From Xanthobacter sp. NM-59 (GTDB lineage: Bacteria; Pseudomonadota; Alphaproteobacteria; Rhizobiales; Xanthobacteraceae): a DNA stretch of 64,000 bases. The stretch's first letter is position 1. Every line of letters begins with the position of its first letter. Shown here piece by piece: positions 1 through 9,809 of this stretch. The position numbers and the translations under genes are program-made. Location: NCBI RefSeq assembly GCF_021401125.1, contig NZ_JACBFQ010000010.1, positions 124,001-188,000 on the forward strand. Reading direction: 5' to 3'. The notes beneath the pieces are model-generated. The model had not been told where the DNA came from, did not search any database, and saw only the letters and a program-made list of their open reading frames with translations.

Positions 1-81
1 AGTCGCTGCTCATGCGGGTCTGGTATCCTGGCGGTGTTGCATCCGTGCGCGGGGCTGAGCGCGCGCGAAACCCGGCGGCCC

Positions 82-630
82 TCAGGCGCCGATGGTCTCC
101 ACGGTGACGTTGCGGTTGGTGTAGATGCAGATGTCGGCGGCGATCTCCAGCGCGCGGCGGGCGATGGCTTCCGGATCGTCCTGGTGGTCCACCAAAGCGC
201 GGGCGGCGGCCAGCGCATAGGACCCGCCCGAGCCGATGGCGGCGATGCCCGCCTCCGGTTCCAGCACGTCGCCGGTGCCGGTGAGCACCAGCGTCACGGT
301 GGCGTCGGCCACGATCATCATGGCTTCCAGCCGGCGCAGATAGCGATCGGTGCGCCAGTCCTTGGCCAGTTCCACGGCGGCGCGCTGGAGCTGGCCGGGA
401 TACTGCTCCAGCTTGCCTTCCAGGCGCTCGAACAGGGTGAAGGCGTCGGCGGTGGCTCCGGCGAAACCGCCGATCACATCCCCCCGCCCCAGGCGCCGCA
501 CCTTGCGCGCATTGGCCTTCAGCACCGTATTGCCCAGCGTCACCTGCCCGTCACCGGCGATGGCGACCCGACTGCCCTTGCGGATGGAAACAATGGTGGT
601 GCCGTAAATGGTATCCGGGGACGAATGCAT
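82..630 (-). CDS. hslV: ATP-dependent protease HslVU, peptidase subunit HslV
   Basis: This encodes the proteolytic subunit of the cytoplasmic HslVU (ClpQY) protease, a proteasome-like ring capped by the HslU ATPase. The protein is 182 aa. I chose the ATG at 630 because it gives the short propeptide [10 protein letters not shown] followed by TTIVSIRKG; in the family the first Thr of TTIV becomes the N-terminal nucleophile, here Thr11. An in-frame start upstream would add 26 unconserved Ala/Arg-rich residues. The [14 protein letters not shown] segment and the C-terminal NRNVTVETI are typical of the family. hslU is not in the window; from rhizobial gene order it would be expected further left on the same strand. 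Identity is secure; the start is probable. Confidence 0.95.
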   Translation of the reverse strand: MHSSPDTIYGTTIVSIRKGSRVAIAGDGQVTLGNTVLKANARKVRRLGRGDVIGGFAGATADAFTLFERLEGKLEQYPGQLQRAAVELAKDWRTDRYLRRLEAMMIVADATVTLVLTGTGDVLEPEAGIAAIGSGGSYALAAARALVDHQDDPEAIARRALEIAADICIYTNRNVTVETIGA

Positions 631-795
631 CAAGCGCTCCGCTCGGGCCGCGCCTGCCCCCGGCGGGGCGTTGGGCGCGGCGCATGACTTCCTGGCGTGG
701 AGCGCCACCGGGTGGGCTCCGCCTGGGGCTTACTTATGCCGTTCCGCGCCGTGCGCAATGCGTGAGCGCAAAGGGGGCAGGAAAAGGCGCGCCCC

Positions 796-1590
796 TCAAT
801 CCGCGGCGAGGAAGCGCCGCACCACGTCGGCAAAGGCTTCCGGCTGCTCCACCATGGGACAATGGCCGCTGTCCGCGAGCTCGTCGAGGTCCGCCACCCC
901 CGGCAGCCCGAGCACCAGCTCCCGCGCCATGGCGGGGGAGAACAGGCGGTCACCGTCGGCATAAAGCACCAGGGTGGGCACCCGGATGGCATGGAGCCGA
1001 TCCAGCGTATCGGCCGCGAGGCAGGCCTCGAGCTGGCGCAGGAAGGCGGCCTTGGGCTGGGTGAGGCCCGCGTCGAGCGCAGCCTGGACGAAATCGTAAA
1101 GGGCATTGCGCCTCAGCATGTGCTCGCCGATGACAAAGCTGGTGAGGGCGGCGCCGAACACCAATTCATCGTCGAGCTGTCGCCGAAGGTCGCCCAAAAG
1201 CTGCATGATCTGCCGGCTATAGAGATCATGCCGCGCGAAGCTGTTGGCCAGCACCATGCGCCCCACCCGCTGCGGCGCCATGATGGCGAGCTCCTGGGCG
1301 ATGGCGCCGCCCATGGAATGGCCGATCACATGGGCGCTGCCGATGCCCGCCGCATCCAGCACAGCCAGCGCGTCGCGCGCCATGTCGGCGACCGTGTAGG
1401 GCCCCTGGGCAAGGCTGCTCTTGCCGATGTCGCGAGGGTCGAATTCGATGAGCGTGAAGCCCGCGAGCCGCGGCCGGACCAGGCCCCAGAAGGCTCGCTG
1501 GGCCGAGAGGCCGGAGAGGAGAAGGAGAGCCGGCCCCTCGCCGGTCACCTGATAATCCAGCACAATTCCGTCATTGGATGCGGTCGGCAT
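796..1590 (-). CDS. alpha/beta-fold hydrolase
   Basis: A 264-aa hydrolase of the alpha/beta fold, likely cytoplasmic since no signal peptide is visible. The nucleophile elbow GHSMGG places the catalytic Ser near residue 92. The oxyanion-hole region is [14 protein letters not shown], the acid is probably the Asp in YADGDRLF, and the C-terminal [14 protein letters not shown] carries the catalytic His. The pattern resembles 3-oxoadipate enol-lactonase-like and related esterases, but the substrate cannot be read from sequence. The gene lies between hslV and hisB, and diverges from hisB across about 170 bases that must hold both promoters. Confidence 0.85.
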   Translation of the reverse strand: MPTASNDGIVLDYQVTGEGPALLLLSGLSAQRAFWGLVRPRLAGFTLIEFDPRDIGKSSLAQGPYTVADMARDALAVLDAAGIGSAHVIGHSMGGAIAQELAIMAPQRVGRMVLANSFARHDLYSRQIMQLLGDLRRQLDDELVFGAALTSFVIGEHMLRRNALYDFVQAALDAGLTQPKAAFLRQLEACLAADTLDRLHAIRVPTLVLYADGDRLFSPAMARELVLGLPGVADLDELADSGHCPMVEQPEAFADVVRRFLAAD

Positions 1591-1759
1591 TGCGTTTCCC
1601 GTTGGCTACAATCCAATCTTCGGCGGCGAACCGGTGCAATCGGCCCCAACTCGCGACGGTGTCATCGCATCGCCATATGGCGTTGCAGCAGGGATGCTGC
1701 TAGAACCCGCTGCCTTGGAGGGGTCCCAACGGCCTCCTGAAGGTGGTCCAGAGGCGATC

Positions 1760-2353
1760 ATGCGCAAGGCAGACATCGTTCGTGAGACGAAGGAGACGAA
1801 AATCTCTGTTTCCGTCGATCTCGACGGAACGGGGAAATCCGACATCTCCACCGGCATCGGGTTCCTGGACCATATGCTGGATGCCATCGCCCGTCATGCC
1901 CGCTTCGATCTCACCATCAAGGCGGTCGGTGATCTCCACATCGATTTCCACCACACCACGGAAGACGTGGGCATCGTGCTCGGCCAGGCGGTGAAGCGGG
2001 CGCTGGGCGACCTGCGCGGCATCACCCGCTATGCGGACTGCCTTCTGCCCATGGACGAGACGCTGACCCGGGTCGCCATCGACATTTCCGGCCGGCCGTT
2101 CCTGGTGTTCCGCACCGAATTCCCGGTCGCCAAGATCGGTGAATTCGACACGGAGCTGGTGCGCGAGTTCTTCCAGGCCTTCACCATGAATGCCGGGGTG
2201 ACGCTGCACGTGGAGACGCTCTATGGTCTCAACGCGCACCATATCTCGGAGAGCTGCTTCAAGGGGCTCGCCCGGGTGCTGCGCGCGGCAGTGGCCATCG
2301 ATCCGGCCTCGGCGGGGGAAATCCCCTCCACCAAGGGCGCGCTCGGAAGCTGA
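1760..2353 (+). CDS. hisB: imidazoleglycerol-phosphate dehydratase HisB
   Basis: This enzyme dehydrates imidazoleglycerol phosphate to imidazole-acetol phosphate in histidine biosynthesis. At 197 aa it is the monofunctional form, without the histidinol-phosphatase domain found in enterobacterial HisB. It shows the manganese-binding His-rich motifs: [16 protein letters not shown] near the N terminus, [15 protein letters not shown], and the second half-repeat ending [19 protein letters not shown] chose the ATG at 1760, preceded by AGGTGG and followed by the usual [13 protein letters not shown]. It is the first gene of the plus-strand his cluster. Confidence 0.96.
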   Translation: MRKADIVRETKETKISVSVDLDGTGKSDISTGIGFLDHMLDAIARHARFDLTIKAVGDLHIDFHHTTEDVGIVLGQAVKRALGDLRGITRYADCLLPMDETLTRVAIDISGRPFLVFRTEFPVAKIGEFDTELVREFFQAFTMNAGVTLHVETLYGLNAHHISESCFKGLARVLRAAVAIDPASAGEIPSTKGALGS

Positions 2354-2374
2354 AGGAACGGACGGGAGCACCCC

Positions 2375-2863
2375 ATGGCGACCTTCTCGGTCTTCTCCCG
2401 CACCCGCCCCGCAGACACGGCGGCGGCGCCGGAAGGGCGCGTGGTGTTCGTGCGCGAGGCCTTTTCCTGGCTCGCCTTTTTGTTTGCCCCTCTGGTCCTG
2501 ATCTATAACCGGCTGTGGCTGGTGCTGGCGGCCTATGTGGCGGTGTCGGTGCTGGTGGGCCTCGCCCTTCAGGCCTCCGGCGTGCCAAACGCGAGCGTGG
2601 AAGTGGTGATGATCGGCTTCAACCTGCTCGTGGCCCTGGAGCTGCCCGCGCTGCGGGCGCGCAAGCTCGTCCGCCAGGGCTATGTGGAGGAAGGGGCGGT
2701 GATCGCGCCCAATCGCGATATCGCCGAACAGCGCTTCTTCTCCGCCTGGGCGCCGCGTCGCCCGGCCGCGCCGGAAGCGCTCGCCCCGCGCCGGGAGCGC
2801 GCGCCCATGGCGCCCGCCGGGGTTCACGGCCCGTCCGTCATCGGCGCCTTTCCGGGGAATTGA
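2375..2863 (+). CDS. DUF2628 family small membrane protein
   Basis: A 162-aa protein with a hydrophobic middle, roughly residues 32-60 (AFLFAPLVLIYNRLWLVLAA and the following valine-rich stretch) and a second hydrophobic patch near 72-92. The motif REAFSWLAFLFAPLVLIYNR with a downstream YVEEG is typical of DUF2628 proteins, which are found inside alphaproteobacterial his operons. The C-terminal 40 residues are Pro/Ala/Arg-rich and look disordered. It sits 21 bases after hisB and 6 bases before hisH, so it is almost certainly co-transcribed with them. Its function is unknown. Confidence 0.8.
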   Translation: MATFSVFSRTRPADTAAAPEGRVVFVREAFSWLAFLFAPLVLIYNRLWLVLAAYVAVSVLVGLALQASGVPNASVEVVMIGFNLLVALELPALRARKLVRQGYVEEGAVIAPNRDIAEQRFFSAWAPRRPAAPEALAPRRERAPMAPAGVHGPSVIGAFPGN

Positions 2864-2869
2864 GGTTCC

Positions 2870-3517
2870 ATGACCGTCGCCATCATCGATTACAATTCCG
2901 GCAACCTGCACTCGGCCGCCAAGGCCATGGAGCGCGCCGCCCAGAGCGTGGGCCATGAGACCGTCGTCGTCACCAGCGACCCGGACGTGGTGCGCGGCGC
3001 CGACCGCGTGGTGCTGCCCGGCGTCGGCGCCTTCGCCGATTGCCGCGCGGGGCTCGACGCCGTGCCCGGCATGGTGGAAGCCATGACCGAGGCGGTGCAG
3101 CAGAAGGGCCGGCCCTTCCTCGGCATCTGCGTCGGCGCCCAGCTGCTGGCGGAGCGGGGCCTTGAGCACAAGGTCACCGAGGGGCTGGGCTGGATCAAGG
3201 GCGAGGTGATCCGCATCGCGCCGTCGGATCCGCACCTGAAGATCCCGCACATGGGCTGGAACACGCTGAACCCGGCGCGCGAGCACCCGCTGCTCGCCGG
3301 CATCCGCACCGGGGAAAGCGGGCTCAACGCCTATTTCGTGCATTCCTATCACATGAAGCCGGCCGAGGGGCTCGACCTTGTGGCCACCACCGATTATGGC
3401 GGCACCATCACCGCCATGGTCGCACGCGACAACGTGGCCGGCACCCAGTTCCACCCCGAGAAGAGCCAGACCCTGGGCCTGGCGCTGCTCGCGAACTTCC
3501 TGAAGTGGCATCCGTGA
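2870..3517 (+). CDS. hisH: imidazole glycerol phosphate synthase, glutaminase subunit HisH
   Basis: The glutamine amidotransferase subunit that makes ammonia for HisF. At 215 aa it is normal size. The class I amidotransferase triad is visible: the nucleophile Cys in [11 protein letters not shown], and the His and Glu in [10 protein letters not shown]. The N terminus [13 protein letters not shown] is standard. Its stop codon overlaps the GTG start of hisA, suggesting translational coupling. With hisF, two genes downstream, it forms the heterodimeric synthase. Confidence 0.97.
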   Translation: MTVAIIDYNSGNLHSAAKAMERAAQSVGHETVVVTSDPDVVRGADRVVLPGVGAFADCRAGLDAVPGMVEAMTEAVQQKGRPFLGICVGAQLLAERGLEHKVTEGLGWIKGEVIRIAPSDPHLKIPHMGWNTLNPAREHPLLAGIRTGESGLNAYFVHSYHMKPAEGLDLVATTDYGGTITAMVARDNVAGTQFHPEKSQTLGLALLANFLKWHP

Positions 3518-4242
3518 TCCTTTTTCCGGCCATTGATCTGAAGGACGGCCTCGCCGTTCGCCTCGAACAGGGCGACATGGCGCGCGCCACCGTGTTCAAC
3601 CACGACCCCGCCTCCCAGGCGGCGGAGTTCGAAACCCTCGGCTTCCGCTATCTCCATCTGGTGGACCTCAACGGCGCCTTCGCCGGCAAGCCGGTGAACG
3701 CCGCCGCGGTGGAGCGCATCCTGGAGACCGTCTCCATCCCGGTGCAGCTCGGTGGCGGCATCCGCGACATGGCGACCGTGGAAACCTGGCTGGAAAAGGG
3801 CATCAACCGCGTCATCCTGGGCACTGCCGCCGTGCGTGACCCGGACTTCGTGAAGGCCGCCGCCAAGGCCCATCCCGGCCGCGTGGCCGTGGGGCTCGAC
3901 GCGCGCGACGGGCGCGTGGCGGTGCAGGGCTGGGCCGAGACCTCGGACCTGCCCGCCGTGGACATCGCCAGGCGGTTCGAGGATGCGGGCGTTTCCGCCA
4001 TCATCTACACGGACATCGCCCGCGATGGCCTGCTGAAGGGCCTCAATCTCGATGCCACCATCGCCCTCGCGGACGCGGTGTCCATCCCCGTCATCGCCTC
4101 CGGCGGGCTGGCCTCGCTGAAGGATATCGAGGACCTGCTGGCGCCGCGCGCCGCCAAGCTTGAGGGCGCCATTACCGGCCGCGCCCTCTATGATGGCCGG
4201 CTCGACCCGCGCGAGGCGCTGGCCCTGGTGGCCGGACGATAG
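3514..4242 (+). CDS. hisA: ProFAR isomerase HisA
   Basis: This enzyme isomerises ProFAR to PRFAR, the fourth step of histidine synthesis. It is a (beta-alpha)8 barrel of 242 aa. I chose the GTG at 3514, which overlaps the hisH stop as GTGA and gives the standard N terminus [12 protein letters not shown]; another GTG nine bases earlier would add MAS. The barrel shows its two phosphate-binding halves, [14 protein letters not shown] and [16 protein letters not shown], and Asp in the first strand (PAIDLKDG) and in the mirrored strand (YTDIARDG) as general acid/base. Confidence 0.97.
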   Translation: MILFPAIDLKDGLAVRLEQGDMARATVFNHDPASQAAEFETLGFRYLHLVDLNGAFAGKPVNAAAVERILETVSIPVQLGGGIRDMATVETWLEKGINRVILGTAAVRDPDFVKAAAKAHPGRVAVGLDARDGRVAVQGWAETSDLPAVDIARRFEDAGVSAIIYTDIARDGLLKGLNLDATIALADAVSIPVIASGGLASLKDIEDLLAPRAAKLEGAITGRALYDGRLDPREALALVAGR

Positions 4243-4249
4243 GTGTGCC

Positions 4250-5026
4250 ATGCTGAAAGTCCGCGTCATTCCCTGCCTCGACGTGAAGGACGGCCGCGTG
4301 GTGAAGGGTGTCCAGTTCGTGGACCTGCGCGACGCCGGGGACCCGGTGGAGGCGGCCCGCGCCTATGACGCCGCCGGCGCCGACGAGCTGACCTTCCTCG
4401 ACATCACCGCCAGCCATGAGAACCGGGGCACCATTCTCGACGTAGTGCGCCGCACCGCCGAGCAATGCTTCATGCCCCTCACCGTGGGCGGCGGCGTGCG
4501 CACGGTGGAAGACGTGCGCACCCTGCTCCACGCGGGCGCGGACAAGGTTTCCATCAACACCGCCGCCGTGAACCGCCGCGCCTTCGTGGGTGAGGCGGCC
4601 GAAAAGTTCGGCGAGCAGTGCATCGTGGTGGCCATCGACGCCAAGAAGGTGAGCGCCCCCGGCGAGGACAACCGCTGGGAGATCTTCACCCATGGCGGGC
4701 GCAAGCCCACCGGCATCGATGCCATCCAATATGCCCGCGAAGTGGTGGACCTGGGGGCTGGCGAGATCCTGCTGACCTCCATGGACCGCGACGGCACCGG
4801 CCAGGGTTTCGACTGCGCGCTGACCCGCGCGGTGTCGGACGCGGTGCATGTGCCGGTGATCGCCTCCGGCGGCGTGGGCACCCTCGACCATCTGGTGGAC
4901 GGCATCCGCGAAGGCGGAGCCTCGGCGGTGCTGGCTGCCTCCATCTTCCATTTCGGCACCTTCACCATCCGCCAGGCCAAGGAACGGCTGGCGGATGCCG
5001 GCCTGCCGGTGCGCCTGGATGTGTGA
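4250..5026 (+). CDS. hisF: imidazole glycerol phosphate synthase, cyclase subunit HisF
   Basis: The cyclase subunit uses ammonia from HisH and PRFAR to make imidazole glycerol phosphate and AICAR. It is 258 aa, a (beta-alpha)8 barrel homologous to HisA. The catalytic aspartates are in [13 protein letters not shown] and [13 protein letters not shown]; phosphate-binding loops are [14 protein letters not shown] and [14 protein letters not shown]. The start [13 protein letters not shown] is canonical and lies 7 bases after the hisA stop. Confidence 0.97.
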   Translation: MLKVRVIPCLDVKDGRVVKGVQFVDLRDAGDPVEAARAYDAAGADELTFLDITASHENRGTILDVVRRTAEQCFMPLTVGGGVRTVEDVRTLLHAGADKVSINTAAVNRRAFVGEAAEKFGEQCIVVAIDAKKVSAPGEDNRWEIFTHGGRKPTGIDAIQYAREVVDLGAGEILLTSMDRDGTGQGFDCALTRAVSDAVHVPVIASGGVGTLDHLVDGIREGGASAVLAASIFHFGTFTIRQAKERLADAGLPVRLDV

Positions 5027-5100
5027 GCGCCGTCGCGCCCGCACGAATCACGCCTCCTTCCACCCGTCCGCGCGCGGCGCGGCGAACAATCGGGTGCCCC

Positions 5101-5457
5101 ATGAGCGAAACCGCCACCAGTGACACCACCGCCGGCGAGACCTTCACCCTCGCGGATCTCGAGAGCACCATCGCCGCCCGCGCCGAGGCGGATGCGAGCG
5201 CGTCCTACACCCGCTCCCTGCTCGACAAGGGCATTGCCAAGTGCGCCCAGAAGCTGGGCGAGGAGGCGGTGGAAACGGTGATCGCCGCCGTGTCCGGCCC
5301 GCGCGAGGAGGTCGTTTCCGAGACATCGGATCTCCTCTACCATCTCATGGTGGTGCTGAAGGCGCGCGGCATCGCGCTCAGCGAGATCCATGCCGAGCTT
5401 GGCCGGCGCACGGGCCAGTCCGGCCTTGCCGAAAAAGCCAGCCGGGCGAAGAGCTAG
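5101..5457 (+). CDS. hisE: phosphoribosyl-ATP pyrophosphatase HisE
   Basis: This enzyme hydrolyses phosphoribosyl-ATP to phosphoribosyl-AMP, the second step of histidine synthesis. It is a 118-aa all-alpha MazG-like protein. The core runs [20 protein letters not shown], then [14 protein letters not shown], with the Glu/Asp side chains that bind magnesium in this fold. It is a stand-alone HisE, not the HisIE fusion, so a separate hisI must exist elsewhere. The first 20 residues are Thr/Glu-rich and variable. It follows hisF after 74 bases and precedes coaA by 21 bases. Confidence 0.95.
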   Translation: MSETATSDTTAGETFTLADLESTIAARAEADASASYTRSLLDKGIAKCAQKLGEEAVETVIAAVSGPREEVVSETSDLLYHLMVVLKARGIALSEIHAELGRRTGQSGLAEKASRAKS

Positions 5458-5478
5458 GACCGAAGCGGGGGCACCAGG

Positions 5479-6450
5479 ATGGACCGCCGGATCGACTCCA
5501 GCCTCTCTCCCTATCGCACCTTCTCGCGTGACGAATGGGCGTCACTGCGGCGCGATACGCCCATGACGCTGCGCCCCGACGAGATCGCGCGGCTGGAAGG
5601 CCTCAACGCCCACCTCTCCATCGCCGAGGTGGCGGAAATCTATCTGCCTCTGTCGCGCCTGCTCTCGCTCTATGTGGCCGCGACGCAGAAGCTCTTCCGC
5701 GCCATGAGCTACTTCCTCGACCAGAAGGACGGGGAGCGCGAGGGCGAGGGCAAGATGCCCTACATCATCGGCATCGCAGGCTCCGTGGCCGTGGGCAAGT
5801 CCACCACCGCCCGCGTGCTGCAGGCCCTGCTGGCCCGCTGGCCCAACACCCCCAAGGTGGATCTGGTGACCACCGACGGCTTCCTCTACCCCAATGCGGT
5901 GCTGAAGCGCGAAGGGCTGATGGAGAAGAAGGGCTTTCCGGAAAGCTACGACCTGCCGGCGCTGCTGCGCTTCCTCACCGACATCAAGGCCGGCCGCCGC
6001 CGCGTGCGCGCGCCGCTCTATTCCCACTTCTTCTATGACGTGATGCCGGACCAAATGGTGGAAGTGGACCGCCCCGACATCCTCATCGTCGAGGGGCTGA
6101 ACGTGCTGCAGACCACCCGTCCACCCAAGGACGGCAAAGCCATCCCCTTCGTCTCCGACTTCTTCGATTTCTCCCTCTATATCGATGCCGAGGAAGACGT
6201 TCTGGAGGACTGGTACGTGGACCGCTTCATGCGGCTGCGCTCCACCGCCTTCCTCGACCCCCTCTCCTACTTCCACCGCTATTCGAAGCTGACGGAAGAG
6301 GGCGCGCGGGAGCGGGCGCTGTCCATTTGGCGCACCATCAACATGCCCAACCTCAAGGACAATATCCTGCCCACCCGCCAGCGCGCGGACCTCATCTTGC
6401 GCAAGGCCGGCGACCACGAGGTGGCTGAGGTGAGCCTGCGCCGGCTCTGA
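5479..6450 (+). CDS. coaA: type I pantothenate kinase CoaA
   Basis: This enzyme phosphorylates pantothenate, the first committed step of coenzyme A synthesis. It is 323 aa, close to the usual length. The P-loop is [17 protein letters not shown]; downstream come [31 protein letters not shown] and IVEGLNVLQ, all characteristic of the prokaryotic type I kinase. The ending [11 protein letters not shown] is also typical. Placement after hisE is common in alphaproteobacteria. It is the last gene of the plus-strand run; a short GAGCCGCG/CGCGGCTC palindrome lies at its 3' end. Confidence 0.96.
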   Translation: MDRRIDSSLSPYRTFSRDEWASLRRDTPMTLRPDEIARLEGLNAHLSIAEVAEIYLPLSRLLSLYVAATQKLFRAMSYFLDQKDGEREGEGKMPYIIGIAGSVAVGKSTTARVLQALLARWPNTPKVDLVTTDGFLYPNAVLKREGLMEKKGFPESYDLPALLRFLTDIKAGRRRVRAPLYSHFFYDVMPDQMVEVDRPDILIVEGLNVLQTTRPPKDGKAIPFVSDFFDFSLYIDAEEDVLEDWYVDRFMRLRSTAFLDPLSYFHRYSKLTEEGARERALSIWRTINMPNLKDNILPTRQRADLILRKAGDHEVAEVSLRRL

Positions 6451-7331
6451 GCCGCGACGCGGCTCCGGCGTGTCCCTGAGGAGCGCCGGGCAACAGCCGG
6501 GCAACGGCCCCCGACCGGCCACCCCCCCGCCGGAAGCCGGGGCCGATCGACCGCGAGGTCCCCGGCCCGCGCGCCGCAGGCCTGAAACGCCACTCTCTCA
6601 CGCGGCACCGGCCAGACCGCGCATCGGGCGCGCCTGCGGCGCGAGCGCTCCGCCGCGCGCCGGCTTGTTCAATTTCACCTTCGCAAAAGGCCCGCAGGGG
6701 TGCCTGCTCCGCGCCGATACCGCCCGCGATCGACGCCAACGCCGGGCCCTCGCCTCCCTTCGACGGCAAAGGCCCGAGCGCCCCGGGTTGGCTCCACCGA
6801 CCGGCTCCGCGCGTGGCCAGTTTCGTCAAACCGCGGGGTTTCTCCTCCCACTGCGGCTTCATCCTCCGCCCCTGGGGACGGCGCGCGAGATGTCGGACAG
6901 GTCGACCCGGCAGCGAGCCGGCAGGCTGGGCTCCGGAAAGCCCGCAAGCCGAAACGCCTCGACCACCTCAGCGCCCGCCCCGCGCTGCGCGGGCTGTCTC
7001 CGAGGTCCGGAAAGGGAACCCGCCCTGGCTCACCTCTTTGCCAGGAGTGCACCGATCTTGGCTTTTCAGAACCTCGGCCGTTCGCTCCGATGCGACGGGC
7101 GACCCGGTGTCCTGGCGCCCTTTCACTCAAGGTGGAGACCTGTTCGCGTGCAGAACGCGCCTCAATTGAAGCTCGGTCCCCGCCCTCTCCTCCCCCTCGC
7201 GCCCCGCCCCGGCGGGCGCCTCCGGCCGAGCCCCACGCGCGCGAGCGCGCGACGGGGGCGACCCCCGCCGATGACCTTGCACACCCGCGGTAACGCGCGC
7301 AGGCCGTCCGCCGGGCATGAGCTGCGGGCAC
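6451..7331 (+). other. long intergenic region without a supported gene
   Basis: About 880 bases between the convergent genes coaA and DUF4167. Open frames exist on both strands only because the DNA is very G+C-rich; their products are Arg/Pro/Ala/Gly-rich and show no recognisable motif. I looked for tmRNA, SRP RNA and 6S RNA signatures and did not see them. It may hold remnants or an unrecognised RNA. Confidence 0.5.
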
Positions 7332-7366
7332 TCAAATAAAAATGCCCGGGGCGAAACCCCGGGCAT
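7332..7366 (-). terminator. rho-independent terminator of the DUF4167 gene
   Basis: A perfect 10-bp stem, ATGCCCGGGG with CCCCGGGCAT and a 5-base loop (CGAAA). On the minus strand it is followed by TTTTTATTT, so it terminates the prfA-prmC-DUF4167 side. It may also stop readthrough from coaA. Confidence 0.9.
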
Positions 7367-7414
7367 GAAACGTTGCGTTTCGGTGGCGCTGCGCCGTTTC
7401 GGCGGGCTCCCTTG

Positions 7415-8341
7415 TCACTCCCCGAAAAGGGCCTGCTGCTCGGGCGCGGGCGTCTCGCCCCCCCCCGCCTCAGCGTCCTCCGCGCGCTCCGCGCGGGTGC
7501 GGAAGCGGCGGCGGCGGCGGGTCACACGGCCCTCGGCGCCCTCGCCGGCATCATCGGCGGCGGCCGGTGCCTCGGCCTCAGCCTTGGGCTCAGCACGCTC
7601 CTTGGTGATGGCCGGCGTGCCGGTGATGAAAGCGGGCAGGCCGATATCCTGCTCATCGTCCACACGCTCAGCCCGGGGCGCGCGCGGCGCCTCGGCGGCC
7701 TCGGACGAACGCGCCGAGCGGGAGCTGCGCGGAGCGGGCGCGTAGGCCGCGGCCTCGCCGCTATCCTCGCGGGGGGCGCGGCTCGCCCCCTCCTCGTCCC
7801 GGTTGCGCCGGTAATTGCTGGAGCGTCCCTCGCGGCTGCTCCGTCCCTCACCACGCGGCTCGCGGGGTTCGCGGGGTTCGCGCGGCTCACGACCCTCGCG
7901 GGGCTCACGACCCTCGCGCGCCTCTCGCGGCTCACGACCCTCACGCGGCTCGCGGGCCTCACGCCCTTCACGCGCCTCGCGCGGATAGGGCTGCTGCTCC
8001 TGGCGGGCATAGGGCTGGGGCGCGTCCAGCGCACCCACGTCGTCCATCTCCTCGTCGTCCATCCCGTCGTCGCGATCGAAGCCGAGTTGGGGTGTGAACT
8101 GGCCCTGCAGAGAGGCGATCAGGCGCAGATAATGTTCCGCATGCTGCAGATAGTTTTCCGCCGCCACCGGGTCACCGGAAGACTGTGCGTCGCGCGCAAG
8201 CTGCTGATACTTTTCGGCGATGTGGTGGGCGGTGCCGCGCACCTTCACGTCGGGGCCGTTGGACTCGTAGACCCGCGTCAGGGGATTAGAGCTGCGGCGG
8301 TTGTTGCGGCCGCGCATGCGCTTCTGCTGACCATTTCTCAT
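7415..8341 (-). CDS. DUF4167 domain protein with RE-rich repeats
   Basis: A 308-aa protein with an N-terminal DUF4167 domain (about residues 1-95): a basic start MRNGQQKRMRGRNNRR, then NPLTRVYESNGPDVKVRG and HIAEKYQQLARDAQSSGDPV, and an AENYLQHAEHYLRL helix. From about residue 115 to 175 it becomes a run of Arg-Glu-Pro/Ala/Gly triplets (a 9-nt DNA period). The rest is Glu/Ala/Arg-rich and likely disordered, ending with RRRRRFRTRAERAED. The basic first part suggests nucleic-acid binding, but no function is established. It is the last gene after prfA-prmC. Confidence 0.85.
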   Translation of the reverse strand: MRNGQQKRMRGRNNRRSSNPLTRVYESNGPDVKVRGTAHHIAEKYQQLARDAQSSGDPVAAENYLQHAEHYLRLIASLQGQFTPQLGFDRDDGMDDEEMDDVGALDAPQPYARQEQQPYPREAREGREAREPREGREPREAREGREPREGREPREPREPREPRGEGRSSREGRSSNYRRNRDEEGASRAPREDSGEAAAYAPAPRSSRSARSSEAAEAPRAPRAERVDDEQDIGLPAFITGTPAITKERAEPKAEAEAPAAADDAGEGAEGRVTRRRRRFRTRAERAEDAEAGGGETPAPEQQALFGE

Positions 8342-8866
8342 CTGGATCGTTCTCTACTCGCGCGGCGTGAAAACCGCCGTTGTAATCGGCGCGCGTCACC
8401 GTGGATGCTTTGATCCAGGTGTGTCCGACAATCGTGGAGTTCGAAAATCGGCGGCAGCGTCCGCATCTTTCACTGCAGGTGATGAACGTCTTCTTCATCG
8501 AGCCCCGCCTGCGCCGGGTGCCCGCACTCAATCACGAGTTTAAGGTTTCGGCTTCCGTCCGCTCAACGAGCCCCATTCCGCATGGATCCCACGCAGACGC
8601 CCAAACCGACTCCGCCCGGCCACCAAACCAAGACGGCGACTTCATGAAACAATCTTCCGCCAGAAGCCTGCCGGAGCGCTGCACGTCTGCGCGCCACCCT
8701 ACAGAGCCACCCCAAGCGCCCGAAACTGCTTTTGAGTGTTCGGAAGCCAGCACCCGCCATCCGGGTGCCGCGGTTCGATTCCTGGATTCGACACTAACCA
8801 GTTCCGGCCCTTGTTCCAAGTGAATTTTTTCGTCCCTATTCCTGCGCCCTTGGTCGCAGCAGGCGC
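8342..8866 (-). other. intergenic region upstream of DUF4167
   Basis: About 525 bases between prmC and DUF4167, presumably with the DUF4167 promoter. Both strands are open for up to about 95-140 codons but with no family resemblance. At 8749-8767 there is a 6-bp stem/7-base loop hairpin (GCACCC/GGGTGC), followed at 8772 by GGTTCGATTCC, which resembles a tRNA T-loop. No full tRNA can be folded. Confidence 0.5.
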
Positions 8867-9733
8867 TTAGGACCGGCGCAGAGTGAGGGCCCGCGGGATG
8901 CCGGCGAGATCGCGCCGCGCCGGTTTGGGCACCAGCAATCCGTGCGCGCGGGCGATGGCCGCGACATCGGCCTCCTGACCCGCGCCGAGCTCGAACACGG
9001 CCGCGCCGCCGGGCGCCAGCAGGCGCGGAAGATCGGATGCGATGGCCCGGTAGGCGCCGAGACCGTCCTCGCCCCCATCCAGCGCCAGCACCGGGTCATG
9101 CAGGCGCACCTCCCGCGGCAACCCGGACATGGCCTGATGAATGATGTAGGGCGGATTGGAGACCACGAGATCGAAGCCGCCGGCGAGGCTCGCGCCCCAG
9201 TCCCCCACGAGCACCACGCCGCGATCGGCAACCTGCGCGCGCGCCAGATTGTCGCGCGCGGTGCGCGCGGCGCCCTCGGCCCGGTCCACCCCCACCCCAA
9301 AGGCCGCCGGCCGCTCCCGCAGCAAGGCGGCGAGAATGGCGCCCGAGCCGGTGCCCAGATCGAGAATGCGCAAGGGCGCGCGTGGATCCGGAAACAGGCC
9401 GAGCGCCTCCTCCACCACGGTTTCGGTGTCGGGCCGGGGAACGAGCGTGTCCGGAGACAGCAGGAAATCGAGGCTCCAGAACTCACGATGGCCGAGAATC
9501 CGCGCCACCGGCTCTCCGGAAATGCGCCGCAGCAGCAGGCCGGTCGCCGCCCGCGCCGCGGTCGGGGTCACCAGATCATTGCCCTGGGCCAGAAGCGCGG
9601 CACGGTCGCATTGCAGGGCATGGGCGAGCAGAATCCGCGCCTCCAGCTCCGGCGTCTCGACGCCGGAAACCGTCAGCTCAGCCGCCATCTGCCGGCAGAA
9701 GGCGGTGACCGTGAAGGGCGGATCAGCAATCAT
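8867..9733 (-). CDS. prmC: peptide chain release factor N5-glutamine methyltransferase PrmC
   Basis: This enzyme methylates the Gln of the GGQ motif in release factors, using S-adenosylmethionine. It is 288 aa from the ATG at 9733; a GTG start 30 bases upstream would add ten residues. The N-terminal helical domain (about 1-90) precedes a Rossmann methyltransferase. The SAM-binding motif is ILDLGTGSGAILAAL and the catalytic motif NPPY is in VVSNPPYIIH. HREFWSLDF and LVPRPDTETVVE are family hallmarks. It lies directly downstream of prfA, which encodes its substrate. Confidence 0.95.
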   Translation of the reverse strand: MIADPPFTVTAFCRQMAAELTVSGVETPELEARILLAHALQCDRAALLAQGNDLVTPTAARAATGLLLRRISGEPVARILGHREFWSLDFLLSPDTLVPRPDTETVVEEALGLFPDPRAPLRILDLGTGSGAILAALLRERPAAFGVGVDRAEGAARTARDNLARAQVADRGVVLVGDWGASLAGGFDLVVSNPPYIIHQAMSGLPREVRLHDPVLALDGGEDGLGAYRAIASDLPRLLAPGGAAVFELGAGQEADVAAIARAHGLLVPKPARRDLAGIPRALTLRRS

Positions 9734-9809
9734 GGTGCGCGAACTCGGAACGGGAGGCCCCACCCATGGCGCCTCATGGCGAAGGCTGCAGTGGTACTTT
9801 AGAACTATT

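Noticed and set aside
1700-3511. A long minus-strand open frame opposite hisB, DUF2628 and hisH
   Set aside because: Antisense to three well-conserved genes. Its product is His/Gly/Arg-rich without motifs, as expected for the complement of G+C-rich codons.
6451-7331. Two-piece tmRNA or SRP RNA in the long gap
   Set aside because: No tag reading frame and no conserved SRP GGUCAGG..GGAAGCAGCC core could be seen.
8733-8801. A tRNA gene
   Set aside because: A T-loop-like sequence, hairpin and CCA exist, but the T stem has mismatches, there is no D-arm, and base 33 of the would-be anticodon loop is not T. Kept only as a low-interest finding.
8532-8819. A 95-codon minus-strand gene upstream of DUF4167
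   Set aside because: TTG start, no family resemblance, and the opposite strand is equally open. No support.
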